Positions 20,042-31,966 of a stretch of 64,000 nucleotides of DNA are shown here, piece after piece. Location: positions 186,001 through 250,000 of the forward strand of contig JAMAHW010000023.1 of NCBI GenBank assembly GCA_023627715.1, given 5' to 3'. The DNA comes from Periconia sp. R9002 (lineage: Eukaryota; Ascomycota; Dothideomycetes; Pleosporales; Periconiaceae). How positions within the stretch are numbered: the stretch's first letter is position 1; the number at the start of each line of letters is the position of its first letter. The position numbers and the translations under genes are program-made. The notes beneath the pieces were generated by a model that saw nothing but the letters and a program-made list of their open reading frames with translations, did no database searches and had not been told where the DNA came from.

Positions 20042-23000
20042 GGTGCCAATATCCTTTCCTGTTCTGTTCTGTAAAAGCTTAAAAGACTTTTTTCATTCCT
20101 TCTTCCCTTTTTCTTGCAAATGCATACACACCCCGGAATATCTTTCTCTCTGTTAGTGGAAATGCGGGGGGTACTTTACAAACAGACGGGACACATTTGG
20201 GCAATTGATTCTTTTCTGGGGTTGCAAACGGGGATTGGGTTCCAACTTGTGGGCGTTTGTTTTGTTATTTCTCCCTGCTTTCCCTCTTTACTGCAACCCT
20301 CCCGTATGTATCATATACTTATATACCATTCCAGAGCATGCAGCTCACTGGCCTACTGTGAGGGGGGGCCTGGTGCTGAATCACGAGTTTCTCTCTCTCT
20401 CTCTTTTGTTGAGATTGGATACGGTATATGTATCGGCAGAGTCTTGATATTTTGTGCCGCGTGGTGTTCTGTTAACAAATGTTCATGTACCCTACCTATA
20501 TGATCACTAGGCAGGCACTAGATGGGGTGGTGATATGAAAACTATGTAGGTTGCACGTGAGGTGTAGAGCTGAGTATCACGCACGCACGCACGAGGGAAA
20601 GAAAGAAAGAAAGAAAGAGTGGGTAGGCAGAGATGTGTATGTCTATCTATTAGGCTAATTCGTGCGGTAAATATTTCATCACATGTCTATGTACAGGAGG
20701 CATTGCAGCTGGCCCCCTTGCCCTTCCACTTTTTTTTTTCTTTTTCTTTTTTTGCTTAGGTTTGAGAACGAAAGAAAGCTATCCAAGCATACAACCCCTT
20801 GAAAAAGGGAACTCCCCAAATACGCCTCCCTCAAGCACGCAATGCAACGCAGGTCGTGCGTGCCTTTCACATTCAGCCCTCAACCTCACCCCTATATGTA
20901 CGTAATCGCATCCTATGTAGATTTGTCCGTCGCCCCCGCGTAGGGATTCTGGATTAAACGCCAAACTCACGCACGTGAGAATAAGGACAAGGAGGAAAGA
21001 AGGGGGGAGGGATCTTACACAATCCACCAAGGCAAAAAAGTAAAGAAAATGGAAGATTGGGGTCTGGATCCGTGTCGTGTGCCGTACATTTTCCCCCGTG
21101 CGTTCATGTTCAGGTACCAAGGACGCAAAAAGAAGGGAAGAAAAAGAAAAGACACACACACGCACCGCATTTTCGCTATGAGACACTTCGACATGCTAAT
21201 CACAAATAACGTCATCCATCCAACCATCTATCCACATCAAACTAGCTTACTCTAGTTTTGTAGGATACCCGCGAGGTTAGGTTAATAACCATTCTTCAAA
21301 GTTACTTATGTACGGCATTTTAGGGTATAGACGACACGGGTATGGCGTTGTGTATACACATGTGCATGTAGCTATCTAGGCACGTGCTGAACTGTAAAGA
21401 ACATCACATGGTTAGCGTGAAGAGTGGAGAAGGGGAGAGGAGAGAGGGCGAGGTACCGTGGTAATGTAAAGGAAGGGGAAGAGGAGGTAGAGAAAAGTTT
21501 GAGTTTATACAAGTCCCATCTTCTTTTCCAAAGGTAGCATGTATGTATGCTCTTTTTGGATTCTTTACAAAGGGGTTAGATACTGACTTGGGGAGGTTGT
21601 GTGCGGAATTTCCGGACGATGTATGGATAGATGGGAGTGGAGGGGGGGGGATGGTGGGTTTGCGTGGTATGTACAGTGTATGGCGCAGGTTTTGCCCGAC
21701 ATATAGCGTGTGATGGGGGAGGGGAAAATGTATGATGTTATGTATGTATATTTAGGTATGGGTGCGTGTACGTTATGCGAGCTACTGTACGTAGTGCGTG
21801 CTGTTCTTTTGTTTGTAGGGGTGAGGGGGGCCGAGGGTGTATGTAGGTAGGTATTAGGTAGACGGATAGTTGGTTTCCAGAGATTGGGATGAAATTGGTA
21901 TAAAGGAAGGGTATGATAACTATGGTTAGACTATATCCATTTATAAAAGGAACAGGAAGAAAAGGTGTCGTTTGACGTTTTTGTGATTGGAGACCGGAGA
22001 AACGAAGTTGTGTGTTTTCTTTTCTCGATCGTTTTGTCTTGCTTTTGATTGCGTGCTCTTGCACTGACAAACACCAGCTACTTACTTTTTTCTTCAAATG
22101 TCAGTTTTTACGTATTGATCGTGTGCCTATGTGTGGTGTTGCGGTATTTTCCCACATTCTTACGGAGTAGGCCAGGGGTGCGGTGGTCGGAACAGGGGTT
22201 GTGGTACCATTGCATTGGGTAAAAAGGGAGGCTTTCTTTAGGTCTAGGCCGGTGTTCTAGGCTTCAAGGGCGAGGGGCGGGGGAAGATACGTTTCAAGGA
22301 GGAGGACTCTCACCCGTTCGGAACTCAACTCGATCGTCTGATTTCGGGGAATTAGGACGTTACGTGGTGTAGACAGGGGGAGAAAAAGAGGTAGGGCTTG
22401 TTTTTTTTTTCTTGTTCGTGGGTTGCGTTATTATCGAGGGGTTTTTGCTCATATGAAATACGGGTTGTGGACAAGGGATAGACCGAGACTCGTTAATGGC
22501 TACCGCGCGAGACTCGAGAGTCGTAGGAGGCTTCACATGACGTTTTCCAACAATGGTTTGGGTGTGTTATCCCCGGATTGTGGTGTCAGAGATGGGTCGA
22601 AGAACTAATTTTCAATAGCGCTGGCGAGAATGAAGCCGGCGTCGGTCCAACTCGCGATAGGGGGGTTGGTTCTCTTATACGTACATTACCATTTGCAGTG
22701 TTCAAGTTTTTGGCCGTAGGATCCGGGTTAGCCTCGCCGCGGCGAAGCCACAGACTCAGCCCTCGGACCTCACTCCACAGTGCTGGTGCGCAAGGGATTG
22801 GGGCGTTGGAAATACACAATAACCGGTCGCCGCTGTAGGGCCGAAGGGCCTTGCACCGCTCGGTCGCGCCTCTTTCTGGTGGCTTGACTTGACCCCTTCT
22901 GGGGTTTGACGTGGCTGCGCTGGGGTTGCTTATTGGTTGCTGGTGGCTAACGGGTCAACAGAGACATTTGCTTGCTTGCGAGATGGTTTCATCTGACGTT

Positions 23001-24209
23001 AGCAAACGCTGACCACGGAGCAGCAGTATCCACATGCGCAGCCGAAACATGGTGAGGAGTGCCGAGGGAGCTTGTTTGCAATGGTGTCCTTGTCAATTGA
23101 GCTTGAGTGTGACGAGATGGACAGACAGACTGGGGTCATTGGTGTGTATTTGGAGGCTGATGGCGCAATGGTGAGAACTGGCGCGTAAGTTATAGATGAA
23201 TACAGGTATTATACTTGGACCTGCAATTCAGCTGGCACCACGCCCGAACAAAGAGCTGATGATGACCGAATGGAGCGCAGCAAAAGCTGCAGACGGCAAA
23301 AATTGCTTCTTTCGAAAGCACAGATGCTCTCTCATGCACAGACACGGGAAATATCATGTTAGTTCACTTTGAGATGCAAAGACGCAGGAGGATCTGAAGG
23401 ATTCATGGAACCAAAGATGTGAGGGAGGAAGCAGATTTGCCTGGCTGTGCCGTACTAGTTGACACAGTCAGGACACCGAGTAGTCACTTAACCAGGAGAT
23501 GCAATCAGGGGGTGGCTGGATGGGGCCGGTGAGGGTGGTTTGGAGGTGAGGCCGCGTGGATGCAACTTTTGATGCATGTAATAAACAGGGTCTAGGGAAT
23601 CCCCCCCGCCAGATGGGGAGACCCACTTTTTGCCGAAAGCTTAGCATGATCCGAACAGGCATGGACGCAGACGGACAACGCTCTGCCATTGGCTGTGTTG
23701 CCTGGATGATGATCGGACAGCCCGCTTTGTATGTATGGTACACGTACGGCATTGCAACCCCCGAATACCTAGGTAGGTGCTACTCGTTCGCAATGTGCCT
23801 CTCGGAAATTAGTCACTCACAGCAAGCGGCGGCCTGTCCTACCCGTCTACCCAGTCGATGCTGTAACTAGAACTGCCTAGGACGTAGTCAAAAGATGGTC
23901 TAGGGTCTCTACCTCCGCTCAACCTCTTTACAGTGCGCCTTCCCCAGCTTCTTCACTGCCATTGATGTTTCCTTTTGCGCTGATCAAACTTTGGTGAGCT
24001 GTGCTGTGCGTTAGCTCCTTCCCTTCCTTATAATCCTTCCTTTCCTATCTCGTGCCCCCCCCTCGAGTACCTTCCCTCTGCTCGATAATCGACTACACAC
24101 ACAACCCACTCGCTCGTTCACTAGACTGAAGATCGATTCGTACACAACCTACACCACGCCCTGTCTCTTTGCTTGCGAGCGAGCCACCCTTCAACATCAC
24201 CGCTTCGTC
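20042..24209. other. 4.2 kb gene-free stretch with simple repeats
   Basis: No coding region is supported. It has microsatellites (ACGC and GAAA units at about 20578-20619), long purine or pyrimidine tracts, G-runs near 21640, a 12-base palindrome TCGCCGCGGCGA at about 22734-22745, and many GTATGTA-type motifs. The last 250 bases are CT-rich and form the promoter/leader of the TLC gene. A long non-coding transcript is possible but not shown. Confidence 0.5.
20578..20619. repeat. Compound microsatellite (ACGC)n-(GAAA)n
   Basis: About four ACGC units are followed after a GAGG step by about five GAAA units. Simple-sequence repeat in intergenic DNA. Confidence 0.8.
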
Positions 24210-25299
24210 ATGGAGAATCTCCACGGCCATCCCCATCACGGGGGCCCCCATGGAACCGGACCGCACGTCGTCGACCTTGTCAATGAAGCCATTTCAAAAC
24301 TAGCACCCTTCGCCGCTCTCATTCTCACAGTCACCCTCGTCATCCTCTTCCTCGTCCGCTTCTACGTCTTCGAGAATTGGCTGCTGCCCAAGTTCTACAC
24401 GTGCTACCGCGGACTCAACGAAGTGAACCGCAGGGGCTTTGTAAACCACCACATTGCGGGCATCCTCAAGATTGTCATGGCCGTCGTGGGCGCCTATCCC
24501 TTTTTCTCCATTGCTTTTGGACACTCGACAGTGCATACAAAGTTTGGAGGCTCCAACATTGTAACGCTCGGTGACGGTAGGCCTTGCTTTCTTTCTACAC
24601 GTTGCCGGCTGCTCGTCAACAGTGACTGACGCTGCTTCAGTCCTTATCGTTCTCAACCAGCTATTTATCGCCATGTATCTCTTTGAACTCCTTTTCCGCG
24701 CTAAGCTCTCCCCCGTCGCTGTTCTGCACCACATTGGTGCCGTCGTCATTGCCCAAAGCGCGGTCGCGATCAGTCTAAACTGGGCGCACGAGCGCGACGC
24801 CATGATAGAGTTCATGCTTTGCTTCGTCTGGGGTATGCCTCTCCACTTACGGCCTTAAAGGTAATAAGAATTGACGTGAGACGATCTAGGTTTCTTCGAC
24901 ATCGTGGCAGAATTCTGGCCGCACGTCGCCATCATCCAATACCGCATCTGGCCCGACTCGCACGACTTTCTCTGCAAGTTGTTCCGCTTCTGCTGCATTT
25001 CGACCTTCAGCGGTACTATTATAGAGACCATCACCGTCATGTGGCTTTTCGGCTCGTTGTGGCATCGCTGGTCGCTATCCTTCAAGGTGGTCACGCCCAT
25101 CCTGCACGTGGTCTTCAGCGCCGCGCAGCTGTGGGGCGCGTGGAACTTCCGCTGCATGTGGCTGAAGCAGAAGAAGTTGGCCAAGGCGTCCAAGAAGGAG
25201 GATGAGGAGAGTCGGGCGACTTCGAGTAACACTAATGTGGCGGACCGGTCAGCGACGGTGCTGCCTGACTCATCCGCCGTGGGAAATAGGAGTAACTGA
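24210..25299 (+). CDS. TLC-domain multi-pass membrane protein
   Basis: Exons 24210-24576, 24641-24832 and 24890-25299 (64- and 57-base introns, phases match) give 322 residues. The N-terminus is His/Pro/Gly-rich (HGHPHHGGPHG). Hydrophobic helices follow: LAPFAALILTVTLVILFLVRF, ILKIVMAVVGAYPFFSIAF, VLIVLNQLFIAMYLFELLF, VAVLHHIGAVVIAQ and further ones after exon 3. The paired His in LSPVAVLHHIGAV and the helix layout fit the TLC (TRAM-LAG1-CLN8) family, which includes ceramide synthases and uncharacterised ER or plasma-membrane lipid proteins. The C-terminal tail is basic then Ser/Asn-rich. It is not a typical ceramide synthase in length, so lipid handling is inferred only from the fold. It stands alone, with about 4 kb of gene-free DNA on each side. 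Confidence 0.8.
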
Positions 25300-28200
25300 T
25301 CTGTTGGTGTTCATTTTCGAGTACGAAACATATATATACTGGCCTTCGACTGTTTCTTTTGTTTTATACTCACACCCCTTGTTGATATTGAGCTATTCTT
25401 TCTATGAGATGCACCAAAAAATTAGACAGCTAGGGCGGAGTCGTGTTCTGACATTTGCATGTTGTTCTTTTATGGCGTTTCGACGATATCTCGGGCAAAA
25501 GGCGAGGATGGCCTTCTTTCTTCTCCTTCTTCTTTCGTTGTGGTGTACATATTTTAGCGTCATTTGTAATGCACAGGGGTTTTTTTGGATGGGAACACTA
25601 GGAGGGTGGAGAATGGCATCTAGGTGTTGAGATAGCTCGCACTCACAAATACTCACTTACTTTGCATACAACGCTTCGAGGAGGTCTTTTTTTATCCCCT
25701 CTAAGAGTATCCTTCTCTGGGAAGTAGGTAGAATGGCAGGGAAATGTTTCTCTGAATAACAGGTTTTTTTGTTCTTTCTCGAACATACCGTGTTACTACT
25801 GCATAAAGAATATCTTCTTCAATGCCAAAGATATACCTTCCTTACTTTTTTGTTCTCTCTCTTTCTCTAAATCCGGGATATGTACCTAGGTGGGTAAATA
25901 AACACCTCACCCACATACCCACCCAGCTCGTCTAGTAGAACGACGAACAAACATCTAGAATATGCGATTCCTACATACTTTGTTTTACGGTAGATGTATA
26001 AATGTAGTTTGATGATGAATAGCTTGGTACGAACTCTTGTGTCGTTAGATGATAGATAAGTAGCGAGACGACGAAAGATGGGGAGGTTTAGACATAGGTA
26101 CGTAGATGAGATGGGTATGTGAGGAAGTTGGAACGTGTATGTATGTGTTTGTGTGTGGATGGTGGGAATCTTTCTTCTGGGGTGGGGTGAGATGAGATGA
26201 GATGGTTGATGTGGTATCACGACGGCGTTATAACAGTGCGTCTAGACAATACTTTAGCTTACCTACAACATGTACCTATCGGGGGTGCAAAGTCAGTTCG
26301 ACGTAAAAAGGGGTGATGCAGTGAGTTAGTAAGTAAAAAGTACCTCGAAACGCTGCAAACTACGTGGTGTATTACCACGGTTGTATTTTGTATATCGTAC
26401 AATAAGAATGTACTGTTAGAATGAAGGTATGTATGTATGTATGTATGGGGTTGTTTTCTAATAGGAAGGGAGAGGTACGTGGTGTGGTGTGGGAGTATTG
26501 GGATAGTAATCAGGCCTCTGGTTGTTTTTACCTGACTTTTTACTTGCGATGTAGGTCTTATATATGTTGTGGGTTACAAAGGTAGGTAGTTAGTTGCGTG
26601 CAACTAGGCTTAGAGGGGTTGGGTTGTAGTGTGTATGTACGTGATTGTGTATGTAGTCAGTGTCTCAATGTGGTACACTGCTACGCCGTCGGTGGGTTGG
26701 TGATTTGTGTACAGTACAGCTTTGTGTCTATGTAGGTTTTGAGGCGTTGGACTTGTGGTTATGAAGGCAGCTTAACTGGAGAAGGGGAGGCTTAGTGAGT
26801 GGTTGTTGAGGTCGCAAAACGCCACGCCACGTAGGTAGTGGTGTATTGATACTGTGTACTTTGTCCATGTACCCATGAAAAAAAAATGAGTAGATGGACT
26901 GGTTTTGATAGATGTTTTGCGGTTTGTGTTGAAGAAGGGGGGATGGATTGTCTATGTAGACACTTGGGACTGTTGTATAGATGGAGTGAGTGATTGCTGT
27001 GTGGTCGGTAGTGGATACTGTTTTCGTATATTTAAGGGATCGTGATGAACGGTTGCTTTGTAGTATTTTGCTTCCTAAACTCTTCTTCTCGGTTTGGATC
27101 GTATCATTGATTGCGTGGACAAGTGGATTGTGCCCTGAAGGGGTAGTTCCGTGGGGGAATTGTTCGTCACACCCGAGGTTGGAAAGATATGTACTTCTAG
27201 TCAAAGTGAGTCACTCTGAATACGTACTGTGCTTCTAACCCGAGATTTCTAATTGACTCGTCTTGGTGCGATTGTGTTCATATCATTGTCCAGTAAGAGA
27301 AACCATGAGCATTGTTTTTCGATATCTGGGTGCACATCCCTTGCCAGGCCGTTTCCGTGACTCCTTATATGGTGTCGATATCGCGAATAATTACACTGCG
27401 GCGCGATGATATACAACTAACTATCTTGATGTGTTTGTCGGCTGCATACCTAATCCTCGGTCCATTGTAGAGAGACGATTCTCCATCGGTCACGGATCGG
27501 CCAAGATCTGGCTGGGTAAAAGATGGTTATAGTCACAGTAAAACGTCACTCACGATAGCGATTTTCGATACTCGGAAGAAAGCAGTTCAACCGGTTGAAC
27601 CTACAAACACTTTGCATGAAGCTAGACTTCCGATAGGGGCCTAGAAGTTTGGGTCAAGCTGCTGTGATAGGCGGTATAATATCGACGTTGGGGTTGGGTG
27701 GGGGTCAATTGGGTCGCGAACGGTTCGCTAGATTCGCTAGTAGACGGACGGAAGAAGAAAAAGGAGATGAAATATGGAGCGAGCATACAAAGATAATATG
27801 GTAGCGCCCGACGAGCGGAGGCGGCTTTTTCAATTTGACAGAAGGGACTAGCGCGCCCAAGGTGCATGGATAAGCAAATCACTAGGGCTTCGCGGAGTGG
27901 GTTCGGGATTGGTTTTGGAGCGGAGCGGAGAGGAGAGTGGAGAAGGAGACCGACAAGTTACAACCATGGAGGTTTTGTCTGCTCCTCCAACATGCACTCC
28001 CCCAGCTGACTTACGGTGTGTATTCGCACTCGGCAAAGCTTCCTTCTTGTCTGCTCGAGACCCCGACGATGGTTTTAGGGTTTCCGCCGACTCAGGCCAG
28101 CGCAAGACTGGGCGGCGGATCACTTGGTACCGTAGCTACCTGTGAGGCGGCGGACGGCGAAACGGTTGAGCCACCAACGTTGCACGGCACGAGCACGATG

Positions 28201-29291
28201 CTGCGCATCAAGACGCATGTACACGTAATGATTTCCAGCGGGAACACTGCATGAAGGGCAGAAACAGGGCTTGACATTTGACAGGCGGCTGTAAGTTGTT
28301 TGTAGGGCAGCAGGTGGACGTGTGGACAGGCGCCGTGGGCAAAAGTGACAGCGGCGGCGACAAAAACAGGGGTCCTGCGAGACGGAATACGGACGGGGAC
28401 GGATGCATAATGACAGCGGAGAACGAGACGAGAATTGCCAACTGGAGGTTCTGATGGAGAGCTGGAGTGCATCAGATGTATTCGCAATGGAAGGTCGTGG
28501 GTTTGAGAAGTGTGGCTGATGGCTGAAGGCTGCTGGGTTGGTGAGAGCCGGGCGACTATTTCCTGTTTTGGCTAATGCGGAAGGAACATTGGACGGAACA
28601 GGTTCAAGCAAGTCTTGTTTATTTCTCGATGGAAAGGGAAAAAGAAAAATTCATGCATTGACATGTATGTACTTATCCGTCTGGAGCAGTGGATAAGGAT
28701 AAGGGGCATGGATGGAGATGGCGCAGCACAACCAACAGCGCACCACGACACGCAACGGCACAGCAGCTCTACATGTACATAGATACATAAGTAGGTACAG
28801 GTCATGCATGCATGCATTCAATTGGATATTGTTATTATTAACGTCTGTAATCATCTCGTGCAGTTGCAGCTGTCTGCCAGCTGGTTTGCTAGCTCATCTC
28901 ATTTGACCGCACTGCCACCCTAGGCCGTGTGGGGTTTAGCGCAAGCGCCAGCACAGGCTACCTGCCCCCTTCACACCAAGCCCATCACCGCGAACCATCA
29001 GTCTTCTTGTCCTTCTCCCTCTCCTTCTCCCATCTACAACTCCCCGAGTCCGCCCATTCTTCGCCGGCTACGCAGCGCTGCCTTCGGTCCGCCGCACCTG
29101 TCCGCTCTTCCATTCTTCGCCCTCTCTCCTTCGCAACAGTCGACCTCGACCTCCCCTCGACTTCGCTGCCTCATCTCCGCCTGCATAGCCCCCAAGCCAC
29201 CGACCAACGGAGACGGCTACGGCCTGTTCCTATACACCACCCTTCCGCCCATCGCACGCCTTCACCTTAATTCCACCGCTTCATCTACACA
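25300..29291. other. 4 kb gene-free stretch before the casein kinase gene
   Basis: No supported gene. It contains GTAT-type microsatellites (about 26425-26446), many TACGTA and TAGGTA motifs, and a GCAT run near 28805. From about 28920 to 29291 the sequence is strongly C/T-rich, as expected for the casein kinase leader. Open frames at 28092-28611 (minus) and 28927-29556 (plus) overlap this leader and show no domain. Confidence 0.5.
26425..26446. repeat. GTAT microsatellite
   Basis: Five consecutive GTAT units in intergenic DNA. Confidence 0.75.
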
Positions 29292-31036
29292 ATGGCGAGC
29301 GGAAGCACCTCGTCCAACGTCGTGGGCGTCCATTATCGCGTCGGCAAGAAGATTGGTGAAGGCAGTTTCGGCGTCATCTTCGAGGGCACCAACCTGCTCA
29401 ACCACCAGCAGGTCGCTATCAAGTTCGAGCCGAGAAAGAGCGACGCTCCCCAGCTTCGTGATGAGTATCGCACCTACAAGATCCTGGTTGGATGCCGTGA
29501 GTCTCATCATTCTCCTATTTCCAAGTTGGATTGTCTTCCTCAGAGAGCTGAGCTGAGCCAAACCCTCAACCGGGGCTTGGCAAAAAGCACACGGCATGGC
29601 CGACTTGGTATCAAAACTTGATTGCACTCCATGTCATTGAAAGTGTCCACTATACGCTTCTCCAACATCATGCCTGCGCATGATCGCCGTGCAACAGACC
29701 TATTTCATCCCGTCACCCGCAACCCATCTCTCTTACATCAAAACAATCATCTATTTTAGCATGCACTAACCCTGACGTAGCCGGTATCCCAAATGTTTAC
29801 TACTTTGGCCAGGAAGGCCTTCACAACATTCTCGTTATTGACCTGCTCGGACCCAGCTTGGAAGACCTCTTCGATCACTGCAACCGAAAATTCTCCATCA
29901 AGACCGTGGTCATGGTAGCGAAGCAAATGGTACTAGTCCTCCAATCTCCTCCATCCCACCTCGACTAATTCATTGTAGCTCTCGCGAGTCCAAACAATCC
30001 ACGAGAAGAATCTCATCTACCGAGACATCAAGCCTGATAACTTCCTTATCGGCCGGCCTGGCTCTAAAAGCGCCAACGTTATCCACGTTGTCGATTTTGG
30101 CATGGCGAAGCAGTACCGCGACCCCAAGACAAAACAGCACATTCCATACAGGGAGCGTAAATCTCTGTCGGGCACAGCCCGTTACATGAGTATCAACACC
30201 CATCTTGGACGAGAGCAGTCCCGACGAGACGACTTGGAAGCTCTTGGTCACGTATTCATGTACTTCTTGCGAGGCGGATTGCCTTGGCAAGGTCTCAAGG
30301 CTGCCACCAACAAGCAAAAGTACGAGAAGATTGGCGAGAAGAAGCAAACCACGCCCATCAAAGATCTGTGCGAGAACTTCCCAGGTACTTATAACCATGT
30401 TCCCTACAGTCAGTCGCATCTAACCACTCTGCAGAGGAATTGAATAAGTATCTTAGCTACGTCAGAAACCTCGGTTTCGAGGACACCCCCGACTACGACT
30501 ACCTCCGCGAGCTCTTCACCCAGGCTCTCAAGAGCACCGGCGAAGTGGAAGATGGTGAATATGATTGGATGAAGTTGAACAACGGCAAGGGATGGGAGGC
30601 GATGAAGTCGCACCCTGTGCCGCAGCTCCACACCAACGCCAACCCCGGGCACTCGTCGACCGCAGTCCTCACCTCGGGTCATCCCCACGGACGTCAGCAG
30701 CAGAAGACGCAGCTTCCCGTCGACCACCACCGTTTAAACGCCGATCTCCCAAAGCCCGGAGCGTCTCGGGGCCAACCCGGAAGAAGCCCAAGGGAGATTC
30801 CACCAGCGAAATACGGGCACCAGGACGCGGCCAAGAGGAAGAGCATGGGCGAGCTAGCACCACCCGAGGGATCTACCCACGCACAATTCCAGAACAGCCA
30901 GCCGAACCTGACATCAAACCGACCAACGCCAGCGGCGAGCCCCAATGTCCAGCAACCGAGACGAGCAGAGCCTGACAAGCCCAGCTTTGGCAAGAAATTG
31001 GCCAATATCTTTTGCTGTGGCGGAGGCAGCTCGTAA
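29292..31036 (+). CDS. ckiA: Casein kinase I, plasma-membrane (Yck/CkiA) type
   Basis: Exons 29292-29496, 29781-29929, 29979-30384 and 30435-31036 give 453 residues; the first intron is long (284 bases), the others are 49-50. Kinase motifs are complete: [11 protein letters not shown] (glycine loop), VAIKFEP (Lys), [13 protein letters not shown] (catalytic loop), [11 protein letters not shown], and [24 protein letters not shown], the CK1 signature replacing APE. The tail is Gln/Pro/Ser-rich and ends [14 protein letters not shown]; the Cys pair is the expected palmitoylation site that anchors Yck1/2-type kinases to the plasma membrane. Family roles are phosphorylation of membrane proteins before endocytosis, nutrient signalling and polarity; the Aspergillus nidulans counterpart CkiA is essential. 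The symbol is given by family type. Confidence 0.93.
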
Positions 31037-31966
31037 GTTTTTCATCTTTTCTCATTGTTGCATTCTGGAGTCTTTCATTGAGCGATCCTTTCATATAATA
31101 GTTTAAAGCGGATCATCATGTGGTTTTTTCCCTGTATAGGTATCTTGTAATGATTCATAGACGGGATCGCAAAATCTTCTTCCTTTGGTACGTTAGGTAA
31201 TGGACGATCGCCTTCCACTTCAGCCAGGATTCCTCCCCTTCTTCACAGTCCTTTCTCCCTTCTGCCGTGAGTTGCTAAGCGGCTGGCGCTGGAATCGGAG
31301 GCCTTTGCGCAGGAGTCACGGCGTTGTCGGTAATGGACTTTTGAGTCGGAGTTTTTTTCTTTTGTTTTCCTGTTCGTCTGCAATTGCAATGAAGCGAGTC
31401 GAGTGCGAAAGAACCGGATAGCGCGTGTGATTCAAGTTGCTTGTGCGGGATGGTTTGGCCGCGAGGAGAAGGGCTTTGCGGCGTGGTGGTGGTTTCTTTA
31501 TTTCAGATAAACGGGGAGACAGTTGTGAATCAGAGACGCAAACTTCATCCCTTCGTTTTGTCATATGAAGTGATGTTATGATTGGCACCGTTGAGATCAA
31601 ACTGAAGTGCAGCCGACGATGCTGAAAGTGATGAGATGCCGAATGTCTAACCTGGTCATCAAATATACATGTAAGCAGTGTCATCGTATTGAATAACTTG
31701 CTTAATCCGACTGTATTACTCCATGTCAAAATAGCCACGCTATCATTGGCGTTCTATCATTGCTATGGACATGTTAGTGGGTGTCCAAACATCGGTCATC
31801 ACGTGATGTGGCATAGACTTCCGTCCAAAGTCGCGGAAGTCCGCATTGTCGAGCAATTGCAACACGAGCTTCACGACCAACAGTCTTCGATCATCCCTGC
31901 AAAACCATCAACCCATACGGATTCCATCTCGCAGTACATATCGAATCGGGTTCAAATAATCCTGCG
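31037..31966. other. Intergenic between casein kinase and SWC4
   Basis: 3' UTR and promoter sequence; no ORF, repeat or RNA gene recognised. Confidence 0.5.

Noticed and set aside
28120..28611. 163-codon open frame on the minus strand upstream of the casein kinase gene
   Set aside because: Low-complexity, Cys/Arg/Pro-rich translation without domain; lies in promoter/leader DNA.
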